64,000 nucleotides of DNA from Mercenaria mercenaria (lineage: Eukaryota > Mollusca > Bivalvia > Venerida > Veneridae), in assembly GCF_021730395.1 (NCBI RefSeq), contig NC_069376.1, positions 14,479,001-14,543,000 on the forward strand, in the 5' to 3' direction. Positions 24,712 to 36,732 of this stretch are shown here, one piece after another. The notes under the pieces are model-generated. The model made no database searches. It had not been told where the DNA came from and saw only the letters and a list, made by a program, of their open reading frames with translations. The position numbers were made by a program, and so were the translations under genes. Within the stretch, counting starts at the first letter, position 1, and every line of letters starts with the position of its first letter.

Positions 24712-26395
24712 AAGCGGCAGAAAATCATTTGGAAACATAAAACGCAATAAAAACCTGCTAGTAGACTGAATCTATCTATGAGAGATAAACTTTAAGACAT
24801 ATTCTCCTCTCGCACCTTGCATCGAATTATGAACTGAATCACTGTGACAGTTAAATTGAATAAAATTTATGATCACAGAGGTCATTAACTAGGTCGTACC
24901 CGTTTTAACGTGACAAACTTCTAGATATCGACAATATATTTCCGGGCTATGATTCTATACCAACAGATAACTAGAGAAAAAATGGTATTTAATAAGACTA
25001 AATATAATAGACTTCATAACGGATTTTATCATACACACAAGATTCTAGGTATTCTAGGTACTTTTTGACTTGTACTTGATAGAGACGGTTTATGTTTATT
25101 TTCCTGATAATTTGATTTTACATTGTAGTTTTATCTACGCTAGCTAGACTCTCAAGAGAGAACAAGTTGGAAACATTTTAACTTTCTGTTTTTATTCATG
25201 CATTTCCTTATCATAGCGTATATTCTCCCTTATTACATACTCGTTTCTATTCCCCGTTAAGTTACACTGGTACCGGAAACGTCAATATTTTTCCATACAC
25301 TGACGCTTGAATTTCATATCGGGTGCGTGACGAATTCAGTGTGTGCTGTTGCACTATTTTTTCTATCTAGTTCAGTATTGTCAATGCAATTCAGGCTATT
25401 GAACATATTTATGATATTTACATAATATTTATACGTGTGGATGCGTAGGTAATAAAAAGGTTATTACCTTTGCATCGGGGAATATGCACTCGTTCTTAAG
25501 AACTCGTGCATATTTCCCGATACAAAGCTAATAACCTATAATTATTAGTGCAATATTAAGTTCAGACGATTGCACGTTTGTCGCATCACATCATATTAAT
25601 GTCAAATAGATATCTTATTCTATAGGCACATAATACTATTCCGTATCGTTAAAGAATTTCAGTCTTAACACAAATGTGATTCTGTGGACGAAATATCATT
25701 TGCGTACAAATAACACACGATACCATGTATACTTGTTAAAAATAATAATACATACATGTATATATGTTCGGGTTTCTTAAAACTGTTTCTTTTGACGAAA
25801 TATGGTAAAATCAGATGCTATTAAAATAATGCTATGGTACATGTATCTTTACAGTTACTTCTGCTTTCAAACATCTTTCTATTGCACTATTACATTTCAC
25901 AATTTATAGACCCTCAAAAAAATCTTAGCAGTAATAACTCAAATTTCACATTCAATGTGCATGTATTCTACATACAACTTTCATTTGTTTCTTTATTTTT
26001 AGACGGTACATAAATAATACAGTAAGTGACACCACAGATGATATAAACCATTTGATTTTGGTCTCCGGAAATTGCATTGAATTATTGTTTGAAATATCAA
26101 TTCAGCTAAACTGCAAATTGAGGTTTTTGTTAATTGACTTTTATTTACACTGTAAAATGAAATATGGAAATGTTGCTTATTTTAAAGCTGCCTAGGGAAA
26201 TATCCTGGATACTATCAAAAAGATAAACAGATACATGGTGTGTGCCATAACTGATTTGTGAATTATCGCATTCCTATCTTTAAACACTAACGAGTTATCA
26301 AGCACTGCACCAGCATGATTTATGGCTATGGTCCTCGGCGAATATTAGTCGCGTTAGATGATTTACGAACGCGATTGTTACATTTTCGTTTGCAC
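24712..26395. other. No gene recognised; one perfect-looking hairpin
   Basis: AT-rich sequence. Bases 25457-25538 form a strong inverted repeat (GGTTATTACCTTTGCATCG facing its complement, centre TTCTTAAGAA), probably a MITE remnant. Nothing else is recognised. Confidence 0.5.
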
Positions 26396-26713
26396 TCTCT
26401 ATTATTATTCTTGTGTTTGTGTGTGGTGGGGTGTGGGGAGTTAACGCCGTTTTTTCAACAAAATTTCAGTTATTTATCGGCGGGCAGTCAACCTAAAAAA
26501 ATTGTACTGGATTCTGTACCAGTACAAACCTGTTCTCCGTAAGTAACTTCCCCACATGAATTATCAGAGGTGGAGGACGAATGATTTCAAACACAATGTC
26601 TTTTATCAAATCGTCATGGAGAACATACGCCCCGTCCGTGGATCAAACTCGCGACCCCGCGATCCGTAGACCAACGCTGTCCTTACTGAGCTAAACGGGC
26701 GGGTTCTCTATTA
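26396..26713 (-). mobile_element. tRNA-derived SINE, family A, copy 3
   Basis: The tRNA-like head is at the right end. The body matches copies 1, 2 and 4 with more divergence. Target duplications TCTCTATTA lie at 26396-26404 and 26705-26713. Confidence 0.85.
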
Positions 26714-27500
26714 AATAACATTGTATCAGGAAACCTCGCTAACTTCCGATGACGTCTGAATTTTGTATCTTGTACGTGAATTTCCTTTTATGTTCATCGT
26801 CCGTTTTTTATTTTCGCCAGTATTGTCAGATTATATTCTGACTATTAAACAAATTTATGGTATTTATAAAATACCAAATTATGTACGTACATACATACTA
26901 GAAAGATTATTAACTTTTCATATCGTTCTTTAGCGGTGTTTAAGTCGCGCAGAACTAGTGGTTCAGATTTCTGAAGGCAAAGCTTATAACATATAAATAC
27001 TAAGCGTCGTTATCCTACAGAAACTGTATGATTATAGTAAATGAATAGGACACCTCAGAAATGAGACATCACCTACAATTAAACTGGCACTCGGACTATG
27101 CCCTCCTGGAATATAGCTTTAGTCATGTTAATAAACACCTCAGGCTCTCATTGCCGTTAAATAAGGGTTTTGGTACATACACCCTTAGATTTTTCCTAGT
27201 AAATAATTATCCTTCTAATTCTTATTCAGTAAAGTGTAGAACAAATTTGTCACTATGTGCTGTGTGAGGTATGTATCGTTACATTCTAATACCCGGAAGA
27301 CTGACTGATTACCATAAATTGTGTGTGACATTTGGTGTAATTTACATTTATATATTTCAAAGTCAGAAAATGTTGTCGATTAATGCCAGACACCACTATC
27401 TTTACCACTTAAACTTAAAGGTGTTTGTGAGTGCCTTGCTTTCATAAATGTATATGTCTCTGTGTATGCTCTATCAGGGCGGCAGTGTTCTGTAAATCAC
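26714..27500. other. No gene recognised
   Basis: AT-rich sequence. The open frame at 27061-27267 has no known feature. Nothing else is recognised. Confidence 0.3.
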
Positions 27501-27970
27501 GATGTAACCCAACGTAAAAGTTATTATAATAAGTGATTGATTTACATTTCTCCGTATTTTAAAAGATATCTAAGTGTCCTTTGGAGTCTAAAAACAAGGT
27601 TCAGTGCTACATAAATTCATTCATTCTGATTTTTACTTTAGCTTTCATTACGTTTTATTCCTATTTTAAAGCGGTATAGTAATACATATTTATAGTCATT
27701 CACAGTCAGCCAAACAGCTCAACATAAAAGTTCAAAAGTCGATATTTCATTCGGAATTTCCTGTAGATTTAATTGCATTATTCCATATTTAAGAGTGCAT
27801 TTAGTGTCACTTAGACTGACAAACACGGTGCAGCTCAACATAAAAGTTTTGTGATTGATTTGGATTTGACTATATCTTTCATCACTTTTTCTCCTATTTA
27901 AGAGAGAACATTTTATAACTAGAGTCACTCAGACTGATCAACACGGTGCAACTCAACATAACATTTTCGC
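27500..27970. repeat. Degenerate ~117-bp tandem repeat
   Basis: The anchor CTCAACATAA recurs near 27718, 27835 and 27952, about 117 bp apart, with CACGGTGCA and TCACT(T/C)AGACTGA in each recent unit. A more diverged unit (CCCAACGTAAAAGTTATT) lies near 27510. There are three to four copies. Confidence 0.6.
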
Positions 27971-28116
27971 ACCCACATTTTTGAATTGTCTTACATTTAT
28001 GTTCACGACAAACAAAGACGCTATGTTTATGAACACTTTTTCTACTTTACTCCATTTACACCAAGGTTATTTTAATTCAGGAAAAATCTCTTGCCATGGT
28101 CAAATGAATATATTAA

Positions 28117-28320
28117 CATTTAGCCTGCTTGTGGCAAGTGATTTTGCCTTTGCGGCCAGTGCAGGCCAAGATCAGCCTACACCTCCATGCAGTATGATCA
28201 TTGTCTGCACTGTTCGTTATTCAGTCAGACTAAATTTTCAGTTCTTTGAATAATAAATGGTACTTCCCAAATTGAATGATGGACCAATCCATGTTAGAAA
28301 ATTAGCAGGGTGAAGGTTAA
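28117..28320 (+). repeat. Interspersed repeat, fuller copy
   Basis: The segment from TTAGCCTGCTTGTGGCAAGT to TTAGCAGGGTGAAGGTTAA contains AGATCAGCCTACACCTCCAT and GTCTGCACTGTTCGTTATTC, shared with 8998-9095. It has no open frame and no clear terminal repeats. Confidence 0.55.
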
Positions 28321-30684
28321 AGGAATACTGAAATTCGTAAAGAATCATTAAACATACAAACGTGTAGGTCACTCATACTTTACAAACTGTCAGCATACAG
28401 TTCCGTACTGAGGCACAATAACTCTCTCACATAAGAATAGATGGGTTGTGTTCTTTTTGTGGAGTCACAGCACGTAAGACTCAACTTACTGAAATACGCA
28501 TTCGTCTGAATGACGCATGGAAGTCCTTTGCAATTTGAATATCATTTTTATTCACACACTTAATTGCAATAGATAAAATGTTCACTTTTTCGCCTATCTT
28601 AGCCGTAAATAAAAAAGGATGAGAAAATTAAAATATTACAGTCCCTGTGACTAAATATGTATGGCTACGGTTGCTATAATTTCATTTTACATCCATTGCA
28701 TCATTACGTCAAAAATTACTTTTCTATACTGTCATAATTTCATGACATGAAAGTCCACACCGCCCTTGCTCTGATAATTTAAAGTTTGATTATTTATCAT
28801 GATTAGGGGATGCATCAATTTGGTTTGTATCGAACATTCCCTACCGTGAGCAAATTAATATTTCACAGAACGTCTCAAAGGATATTGTCATTATTCAATG
28901 AATAAATCGTGCAATATTATGGTAAATACACGAAAACAAGTGAGATTATTTAACTCAAGCTAAATTCTATATTTTTTTTGTACAAATGTAATGATTTGTT
29001 ACGGCTGTAATAATTAATTGTTAATTTTAACATGTATTCGAATATCTTAACGTTTGAGTGCACTCTTTTGATAACGGAGAATTGTCAGCATATACTTGAC
29101 AAAACCTTGCAGGATTTTTTAGCTGGCCAGTATACTACAGTTTAAAAAATTTTATACATAACTTTGTCCCTAATATGCCCCAAAACGCAAGTTACAGAAC
29201 ATCCAGGAATTATTGTATCGGTGGGCGGAGTTATCTATCGAGAACGTGTGCTATAATTCAGAAAGTATGTCTTGTGGTCAACCATTAAAGTGTTTGTCTT
29301 CGAATTTATTCTTTCAAATAAATGCTAGAAGTTACTGAAGTCATGAGCTAAATGTTCTTTTCTTGGAGCGATTTTGTATGTAATTACTGAATAATACATG
29401 TCATGTAATCATATTATACAACACTGTTTATCTGCATTACATGATATACTAGTAAATCGTAGGTCTATATTTTTTTGCATTATGATCAGTTTATGACCAC
29501 ACTCAGCATTATATTTTGCTGGATTTAAGATAATACGAAATGTATTTATGATGAAATTATTGTTAAATCGGACCACAATGGAAATAAGGGGTTTCACATT
29601 CCCCTTTTTTGTGTCATCCTGGGTATATGAATACATGTTCTGGTACATTTTTTTTTCTGCAGTTTTTGATATTTTAAATTAGTAATGTTTCTTAATTGTC
29701 TTTCAATATGTTTTAATTCCTAGTCATTGTATATGTGATATTTGAAATGTGTTTTAATTTTGTGTTGTACCATTCTATGTGTTTTATATACTGAAATAAA
29801 TCAATCAATCAACCACTGGCAATAGTGTATAACTATAACCCTTCTAGTTCATGTAAATGCTAATGAGTATCGATTTACTTATTTTTTTATAGTAGTTACG
29901 TGGTATGTGTTGGCCACATGGACAACTCCCCTAGAAGAGTATTATTTCAGGTTTTTCTTGATAGTGCAAGTTACAAACAGTGCTCCAAAATTTAGCTGGT
30001 TCATAATAAAATCCGTAGAAGGATCCTTTAGAAGCAAAGAATGCAACCGAGACAATGAGACAATGAAATGTGCAAAACCTCCCACACCCACAAGTACCGG
30101 CGTAAGCGGAACTCCTTTATACATTCATTGAATAGACCCCATGATCCCAAAGGACCATAAAAATATAACAACAACTTACAAGGGGTAAATCGCATACATG
30201 TGACCTTAATTCAAATCACGTCTAAAATACGTTCAGTATATTTATATGAAATGTCTATCCCCGTGTTGTGCATGAACAGATGACCTTTCGCTTTTGACTC
30301 CAATTTACTAACCGCTAAGTCATAGAGGTATATCAAAATAACTCAATGACATATAGAAATAAATACTGTCGATTGATTATGCACGGGTATACTGTTGTTT
30401 ACAATTTATAATAGTAGTATTCTCCTATGACAGTATTTTTCAGTGGTAATTTCAATTCCAACTTCAACCTATTTTTGAAAGACCACAATAAAAGCCTGAT
30501 GAAATATTCACTGACGAGGAAAGTTTAAAGAAGGCAGCAAAGTACACATAATTAGTTCTCCGAGAATGAGTTGACGAACACAAATGATGAAGACTTTAAT
30601 TTAATTCACATTGAAAACATTGAGCTTCTTTCATTTCGCATAATCATTCGATATATTACAAAAATGTTACAAGGTAAGTCGTTA
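28321..30684. other. Long region without a recognised gene
   Basis: AT-rich sequence. Bases 29700-29812 end in AATAAATCAATCAATCAA, like a retrotransposon 3' tail. The frames at 29907-30131 (+) and 29942-30124 (-) overlap each other and show no family features. Confidence 0.35.
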
Positions 30685-30939
30685 GGCGTAAAAAAAATGT
30701 TCGTTTCCGGTATCCCGATCTACCTTAAATATTTAGCCCGACCCTAAATGTTTCTATTGCCTTGGAGAATTTTCTGCATTAAACATGGTCATTGATGTTA
30801 AAAATCAACTTACTGATGCTCTAAAGGTAAACCCCTTCTATTTGTATTTATTTTTGACACAAAAATAATTTCCGAAAAATTTTCCTACCTACTTACCCTA
30901 TTTTTTTAGCATGTTACCGGAAACAAAGATTTTTTAGGC
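30685..30939. mobile_element. Probable MITE with ~30-bp inverted ends
   Basis: The left end (GCGTAAAAAAAATGTTCG, then TTTCCGGTA) faces the right end (TACCGGAAACAAAGATTTTT, then TAGGC). The 255-bp segment has no coding content and no target duplication can be fixed. Confidence 0.5.
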
Positions 30940-32515
30940 ATTATGTATATACATGTTATTGTAATCTCTCACATACCTTAATTGTTAATTCATCGATAAT
31001 ATTCAACATTAACCATAAGCTTAATTACAAGTCATCTAAATTTTTGAAATATTCTTTAACATCAATTTCTACCCAAATAAGAAGTGTTTCACTGTCGGAG
31101 TTACTCTGAAATTGAATCAGAAAAGCAAAAACTGTTTGAAACATGTAAAATAATTAACCGAATTGGATACAAACCTGCATCTATTGGACCAAATTAAGGT
31201 TTTTAAAATCACGTAGAATTAGATTTTAATAATTAAAATCAAAAATCCAATTATGTACTGGCTATTGTGAGACAGCTGGTAGTATAGTTTACACCAATGT
31301 CGTAGCAATTTCTATCACCTAACTTCCTGAAATGTCTCATATGCTGTTGTACTAATTCATCAAACAAAGCGAAATGATTGTTGAAAACAGCCAGGCAATT
31401 CATTAACGAAAATAACTACTGAGAAATAAGTGTGTAACTTGTTTTTACTAGCATGTTTGTAAGACAGAAAACTAGCTACAGAGTGTTTTCAGTTTTGCGA
31501 ACTTCATTAAAGTGCCTGGAAAAATAGTAACTCGACAACACATAATTTATTGGCGTCATATTTACAAGTAGTGTATAATAGCTATAGTATTCTGTTTGAT
31601 GCTGCTTGAAAATACGATGACGAGATAACCATTGTTTGTAATAGGCATGCGAACTAAATTGAAATGGAGTGTGAACATATTTCAAAGGGGGCATCTCAAT
31701 ATAATAAATCATATTGTATGAGCACCTAAAACGGTGATGATGTCTGGCTGATCATGCCACCACATTGCAGCGGATAATATAGAATTGGCATCTTCTGTTC
31801 CGCCTGTCTGTCAGAGAAATTTGTTAACCTATCGCCAAAAGTATCTGACCTACGGCCGTTACACTTTGCTGATATGTTATTCAATATATCAAAACAAGCC
31901 TGTAACATTTTCATTGATGTCGTGTTGAGCGTAAATCTTTGTATCAAAGTACTTGAAAACCCATTCGTTCATACAAAAGTTATAGACTGGCCACGAAAAA
32001 TGATGTCAAAAATAATTGACATCAAAATTACAACCTTGACCTTGAAGACAGAGGAATAAGTCTTAAATGTGTACTCCAGTTTGACACGATTAACCCAAAC
32101 AGAACCCCGCTTATAACACTATGTAGGAGTTAAGAAGAAGAGCGGCCATGAACACAGAAAATTTGTTTATCAACGTATTTGAAAATACAGAGTTTTGTGT
32201 TGGGCATTCCATTATTGATCTGAAAAGGTAATTTATGGCGGCATCTCATATAGTTGTAATCATTATTTGAAAATACAAATGCTGCGCTTTGTTTGCAAAC
32301 GACAACAGAGCTTATTCTGTAATATGAAAGAATAAATTAATGAACTTGTTATTGTGCTGTCAAAATGAAGTGAAGCAAAACAAAGATTTTATCTAGATAC
32401 GCCATAAACGCTTCAATTTTTATCAATAAAATGTTTGCAAACGCCCAGTATGATCATCGTAAGAGTCCGCGCCGGTATTGGAGTATGTAGTAAAAATCTA
32501 TTTAATACTGGTATC
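30940..32515. other. No gene recognised
   Basis: AT-rich sequence. Open frames at 31476-31712, 31726-31947 and 31874-32059 are short and unrelated to known families. Confidence 0.35.
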
Positions 32516-33160
32516 AATGAGACATCGGCTGGAACAATAACACCGAGACATCGGCATGTACGATAACACCGAGACATTGGCCTGTACAATGACACTGAGA
32601 CATCGGCCTGTACAGTAACACCGAGACATCGGCCTATACGATAACACCTGAGACATCGACCTGTACGATAACATCGTGGTATTGGCCTGTACGATAACAC
32701 CGTGGCATTGGCCTGTACGATAACTCCTAAGACATCCGCCTGTACGGTATCACAGAGACGTCGGCCTGTACAATAACACCGGGACATCGGCCTGTACGAT
32801 AACATCGAGACATCGGCCTGGACGATAACACCTGAGACATCGGTTTGTACGATAACACCGTGGCTTTGGCCTGTACGATAACACCGTGGCATTGGCCTGA
32901 ACGATAACACCGAGACATCAGCCAATACGATAAATCCTGAGGCATCGGCCTGTCAATAGGACCGAGACATCGGCCTGTACGATAACACCGTGGCATTGGC
33001 CTGTACGATAACACGGAGACATCGGCCTATACGATAACACCTGAGACATCGGCCCGTACGATAACACCGATAACATCGAGACATCGGCTTGTATGATAAC
33101 ACCGAGATATCGCCCTGTATGATAACACGGAGACACCGACCTGTCCGATAACACCTATGA
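32516..33160 (+). repeat. 26-bp minisatellite
   Basis: About 24 units of GACATCGGCCTGTACGATAA plus a variable ACACC(T)GA part, with occasional 27-bp units. Because 26 is not a multiple of three, the frames cycle and produce several overlapping artefactual open frames on the - strand. Confidence 0.93.
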
Positions 33161-33510
33161 CAAAAGAATGATAATAGCAAACTCAGTTTGACTGCGTCTT
33201 TTCTTGAACGCTCAGCATCTTACCGCATCTTTTCATTTAAATGTTAAGTATATCATGAAACTCTGTTGATTAATGCAATCCTGACAAAATGTGTTTTCTA
33301 CACTGTCGTCCTAAAATCGTATTTCAACTTATTGCTTTTTGTGGTAGGAGCAATGTCTATTTGACCTAATGAAATCTGTATTCGATATGCAGTTGCGTTG
33401 TCAAAAAATTACAGATATCTGCTCATTAAGACATCAAAAAGTATGTTCGCATATTATTACATAACTTGATGACAGTTACTGATAATCCCTCTCAATTACT
33501 TTAGAGTGGT

Positions 33511-34451
33511 GGAACCTATGCTCGCGGCATTCCTATGCTCGCGGTATCTCAATAAATACGCTCTTTGCAGAAGCACAGATGAAAATATTTTATCATGCTA
33601 TGTTCAACACCGACCATTGATCATATGCCTTTACAACAAACGTAGCGATAGCCCCGCGTGGGGCTTACGTGACGTATTCCGGAGTCGATACATTTTACAC
33701 AATCTGTTTTCGTAGCACAAATCTCTGACAAATACGTCAAAATCATCCAGTAAAAGTTAGTATATTAGAAATCATGCATTACATTTAGATTTGAAATATA
33801 TTTAAGAGCGACTTTGATAAAAAAAAAACTGTAAAATCCAATAACGAATTATAATGAATTTTCATAAATCCCTCAGTCCAACTTTCAAATTTGATACGTA
33901 GCACAAAACGGCGGTATTTTATAAATATTTAGGAAATTTCTAATTTCCAATTAGTTTGATAAAAACAAAATTATTTTTCTTTAAAATGAACTTTAATGAC
34001 TAATGTTTATATAAAACAAAAACGTTTACCGCCGAAAAAATATGTACTCCATTTCTGTAAGAGAAATATACACATAGAGGCACATACTATTAAAATGTCA
34101 TGCTCATTTCTTTTGTTTTTCACATAATAAATGTGTAATGTTCTAATTATACTCGCATAAACTTGTTTGTTCATTTTTAGCCTTTTAATTTTTTTCTCGG
34201 CTTTAGTTTAATAAATATGACATACCGCCAGCATAGGTTCCCTTCAGAGCTAAATTTCACCTTTTCACGTATGCCGTGTCGATAGCTCACAAGACGACTA
34301 AGTCACGTGATGACGCACATCAATAGCATGTTTCGATAAAAGAAGGATAACTTTATGTTTTTGCATAAGCAAATAGCAATGGTAATTTTTCTTGCTTCTC
34401 AAGCAGATTATAATTATTTTTTATATGTACAAAATACCGCCAGCATAGGTT
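33511..34451. mobile_element. Possible element bounded by inverted CCTATGCTSGCGGTAT motifs
   Basis: CCTATGCTCGCGG occurs twice in direct orientation at 33515-33547. The inverted form ATACCGCCAGCATAGGTT occurs at 34222-34241 and 34434-34451. The interior is AT-rich without a recognised gene; the frame at 33506-33715 runs across the left repeats. This could be a MITE or two clustered short elements. Confidence 0.4.
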
Positions 34452-35176
34452 ACACAACTCTATATAAGCGAGAAAACTGTACGATTGGTAACTGTAGGCC
34501 CAAAGAACATTATTCACCGAAAATTCTGTAATTTGTCCGTACTCCAAATGTTAAAAATGTTTAATGACTGATTCTAATTTATAAATGATTTCTTAATTTA
34601 TCACGTTTTTAGAAGTTTTTGTAACGTATTTTCATTTGATCGGATATTTTATCCCTAGGTGGTCATTAAACACATCAGCTAGTTCTCCTAAAGTGCTGAA
34701 AATTGTTCTGTTCCAATAAAATTTTATTAATCAATGTTTTACTTCACAATTACTTTGATTAATATTTAATGAAATCACTCCATTAGATAGTCCACAGTTA
34801 AAGATCGTAGGGAATAATTTTAGAATGATTATTCCGTTGCGACACTCGTTCATAGCGTTCCTAATTAAATTAAAAATTATGCATGTGGCTTCAGATGACC
34901 TATAAAAGTTGGTGCAGCAGTACAGTTTTGTTAATTGAGGTCAATAATGAAACACTCTATCAATTTAAAAAAACTTTCTTTTCGTTAAATTCTAAATGAA
35001 AGGAAAATCTGGTTTTCTTTTAAGGAGACGTAAAGTTAATATGACGATTTATCAAATATATCGACATTTCATTGTTGAAAGAGTAACTAGCTAACATTTT
35101 TGCGTCTATTTATGAAATAAATACACTCCCATCAATATAATCTTCATCGGTACAATAATGATATGTTGAAAAGGAT
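34452..35176. other. No gene recognised
   Basis: AT-rich sequence with no feature that I can support. Confidence 0.3.
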
Positions 35177-35446
35177 TGTAGGACATTTGCCCCCCAGGAC
35201 ATTTGCCCACCAATGAAAAAATGTATTACCGGACATTTGCCCCCCAGTTGAAATGGCAGATAGGACATTTGCCCCCCACTTCTTATTTTTAGAATGGACA
35301 TTTGCCCCCCAATATTTCTGTCCTATGTGCCAGTAGAAATAAGCACTGGGGGGCAAATGTCCTATCTACCATTTCAACTGGGGGGCAAATGTCCAGTAGT
35401 CCACTTTTTTATTTGGGGGCAAATGTCCTGGGGGCAAATGTCCGGA
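35177..35446. repeat. Palindrome carrying multiple GGACATTTGCCCCCC motifs
   Basis: The left arm holds five copies of GGACATTTGCCC(A/C)CC (near 35182, 35198, 35232, 35262, 35297). The right arm holds four in inverted orientation (near 35351, 35379, 35415, 35430), and the intervening text (AGTTGAAATGGCAGATAGG and its complement) is inverted as well. The centre is near 35320. The short open frames rich in Gly, Gln and Trp are translations of this motif. Confidence 0.85.
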
Positions 35447-35497
35447 TCCCGTTGAAAAGGTTACTTAGTTGCTCAACTATTATTAGTTTTAAGCTGG

Positions 35498-35724
35498 GAC
35501 ATCCGCCACCGTGTGGTTAAAGATCCCTGGCGTCGAGTCGCTTACCCATTGTCGCCACTGTGGGTTCGGAACCGCCTGTTTTGAATGTGTAGAAATTTCT
35601 AATATGAAGAAGCTTTCCAGCTTCCTGATGCAAGGCCGCTGTTTCTACCCTACACGCCCTTGTCAGAAATAATGCATGACTCCGGGGTTATTCCCCACTA
35701 TCAAAAGCTTGAAAGTTGTCATAT
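35498..35724 (+). mobile_element. tRNA(Leu/Ser)-derived SINE, family B, + strand copy
   Basis: A tRNA-like head (GTGTGGTTAAAGATCC, then GTGGGTTCGGAACC) is followed by the body (GAAGCTTTCCAGCTTCCTG) and by ATCAAAAGCTTGAAAGTTGT at the end. It is the reverse complement in layout of the copies at 41.2 and 46.9 kb. Confidence 0.65.
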
Positions 35725-36470
35725 ATTCTATAATTGTTTTATTGTGAAAACCCCAACTAAAAATGTCCGGATACTTCGTGCATGGAGCTGTGTTTTAGCT
35801 TAATTCAAACAGTGACATTTTTGGGTATTTGGCTTACTTCTATGCACTAACAACAGTTCTTTGATAGGGACATCCACCCTCCGAACTCCAGTCGTGTAGT
35901 CTCTAATAGTGTGATAATTTACATATAATTGGTTAATTATTCACAAAACATAAAAACATTTCACATGCCATAAATTTATCAGAATTACATAGCAAATCAG
36001 TTAGGATGGCCCTCAAAGATTGAAACTCTCATGGCAGTCATGGTCAACATCATTTTTCTCCTAATTAGTATATCTTAACATTGTTAGTGCGTTAAATTTC
36101 TCGCAAGGGGTTTCTAGAATACAGTTGTTGGAGCAATCTTCATTGATTTATGGTGTTTGCTTATTTTATGGCAGTAGGAAGATGTTTGGAACAGTCAAAG
36201 CAAGGTTTGAACAATTTGGTCCACGTGCACACATTGTATCTGCAGGCATTATTCAAGCTAGAGAGTATACCTTGACTAAAATAATAATCTAGTGTGTCAG
36301 TTTTATGGCTTCCTAATATGTAATAAATCTATAATCCTGGAGAAGTTTGAACTTATTATGATGAAGGCCCGGTGCTTCTAAGTCATCGACTGTAATCACT
36401 AGTACACATATGCAAAACTCATTTGGCATACATCTTGAATAATTAGTACAATACGGTCAAATAGAATATA
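35725..36470. other. No gene recognised
   Basis: AT-rich sequence with nothing recognised. Confidence 0.3.
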
Positions 36471-36732
36471 CACTGACGAGATATGAAAACGCAACAAACC
36501 CATGCCTAAATATTTTTAGTACAAAAAGCACCACCTTGGAATGTTCAAGACATACGCATCTCGATACTCTATGCCCATGTGTTCAAATTTAATCATCACA
36601 ACAGATCGTAAAATAAACACAAGTGGGAAGGAGTATCGAGATGTAAATGCGCTAAACATTTCATGGTGGTGCTTTTTGTAGTAAAAAGTATATTCAGGCT
36701 TATGTGTGTTGTGTTTTCACATCTCGTCAGTG
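36471..36732. mobile_element. MITE with ~110-bp inverted repeats and TA target
   Basis: It begins CACTGACGAGATATGAAAAC and ends with the complement (GTTTTCACATCTCGTCAGTG). The arms stay complementary through AAAAAGCACCACC and CATCTCGATACTC. TA (or TATA) flanks both ends, as for Tc1/mariner-type elements. It has no transposase. Confidence 0.8.

Noticed and set aside
32413-33180. Cys/Arg-rich frames on the - strand
   Set aside because: Translations of the 26-bp minisatellite.
35110-35520. Frames rich in GGQMS and WGANVL
   Set aside because: They are translations of the GGACATTTGCCCCCC palindrome.
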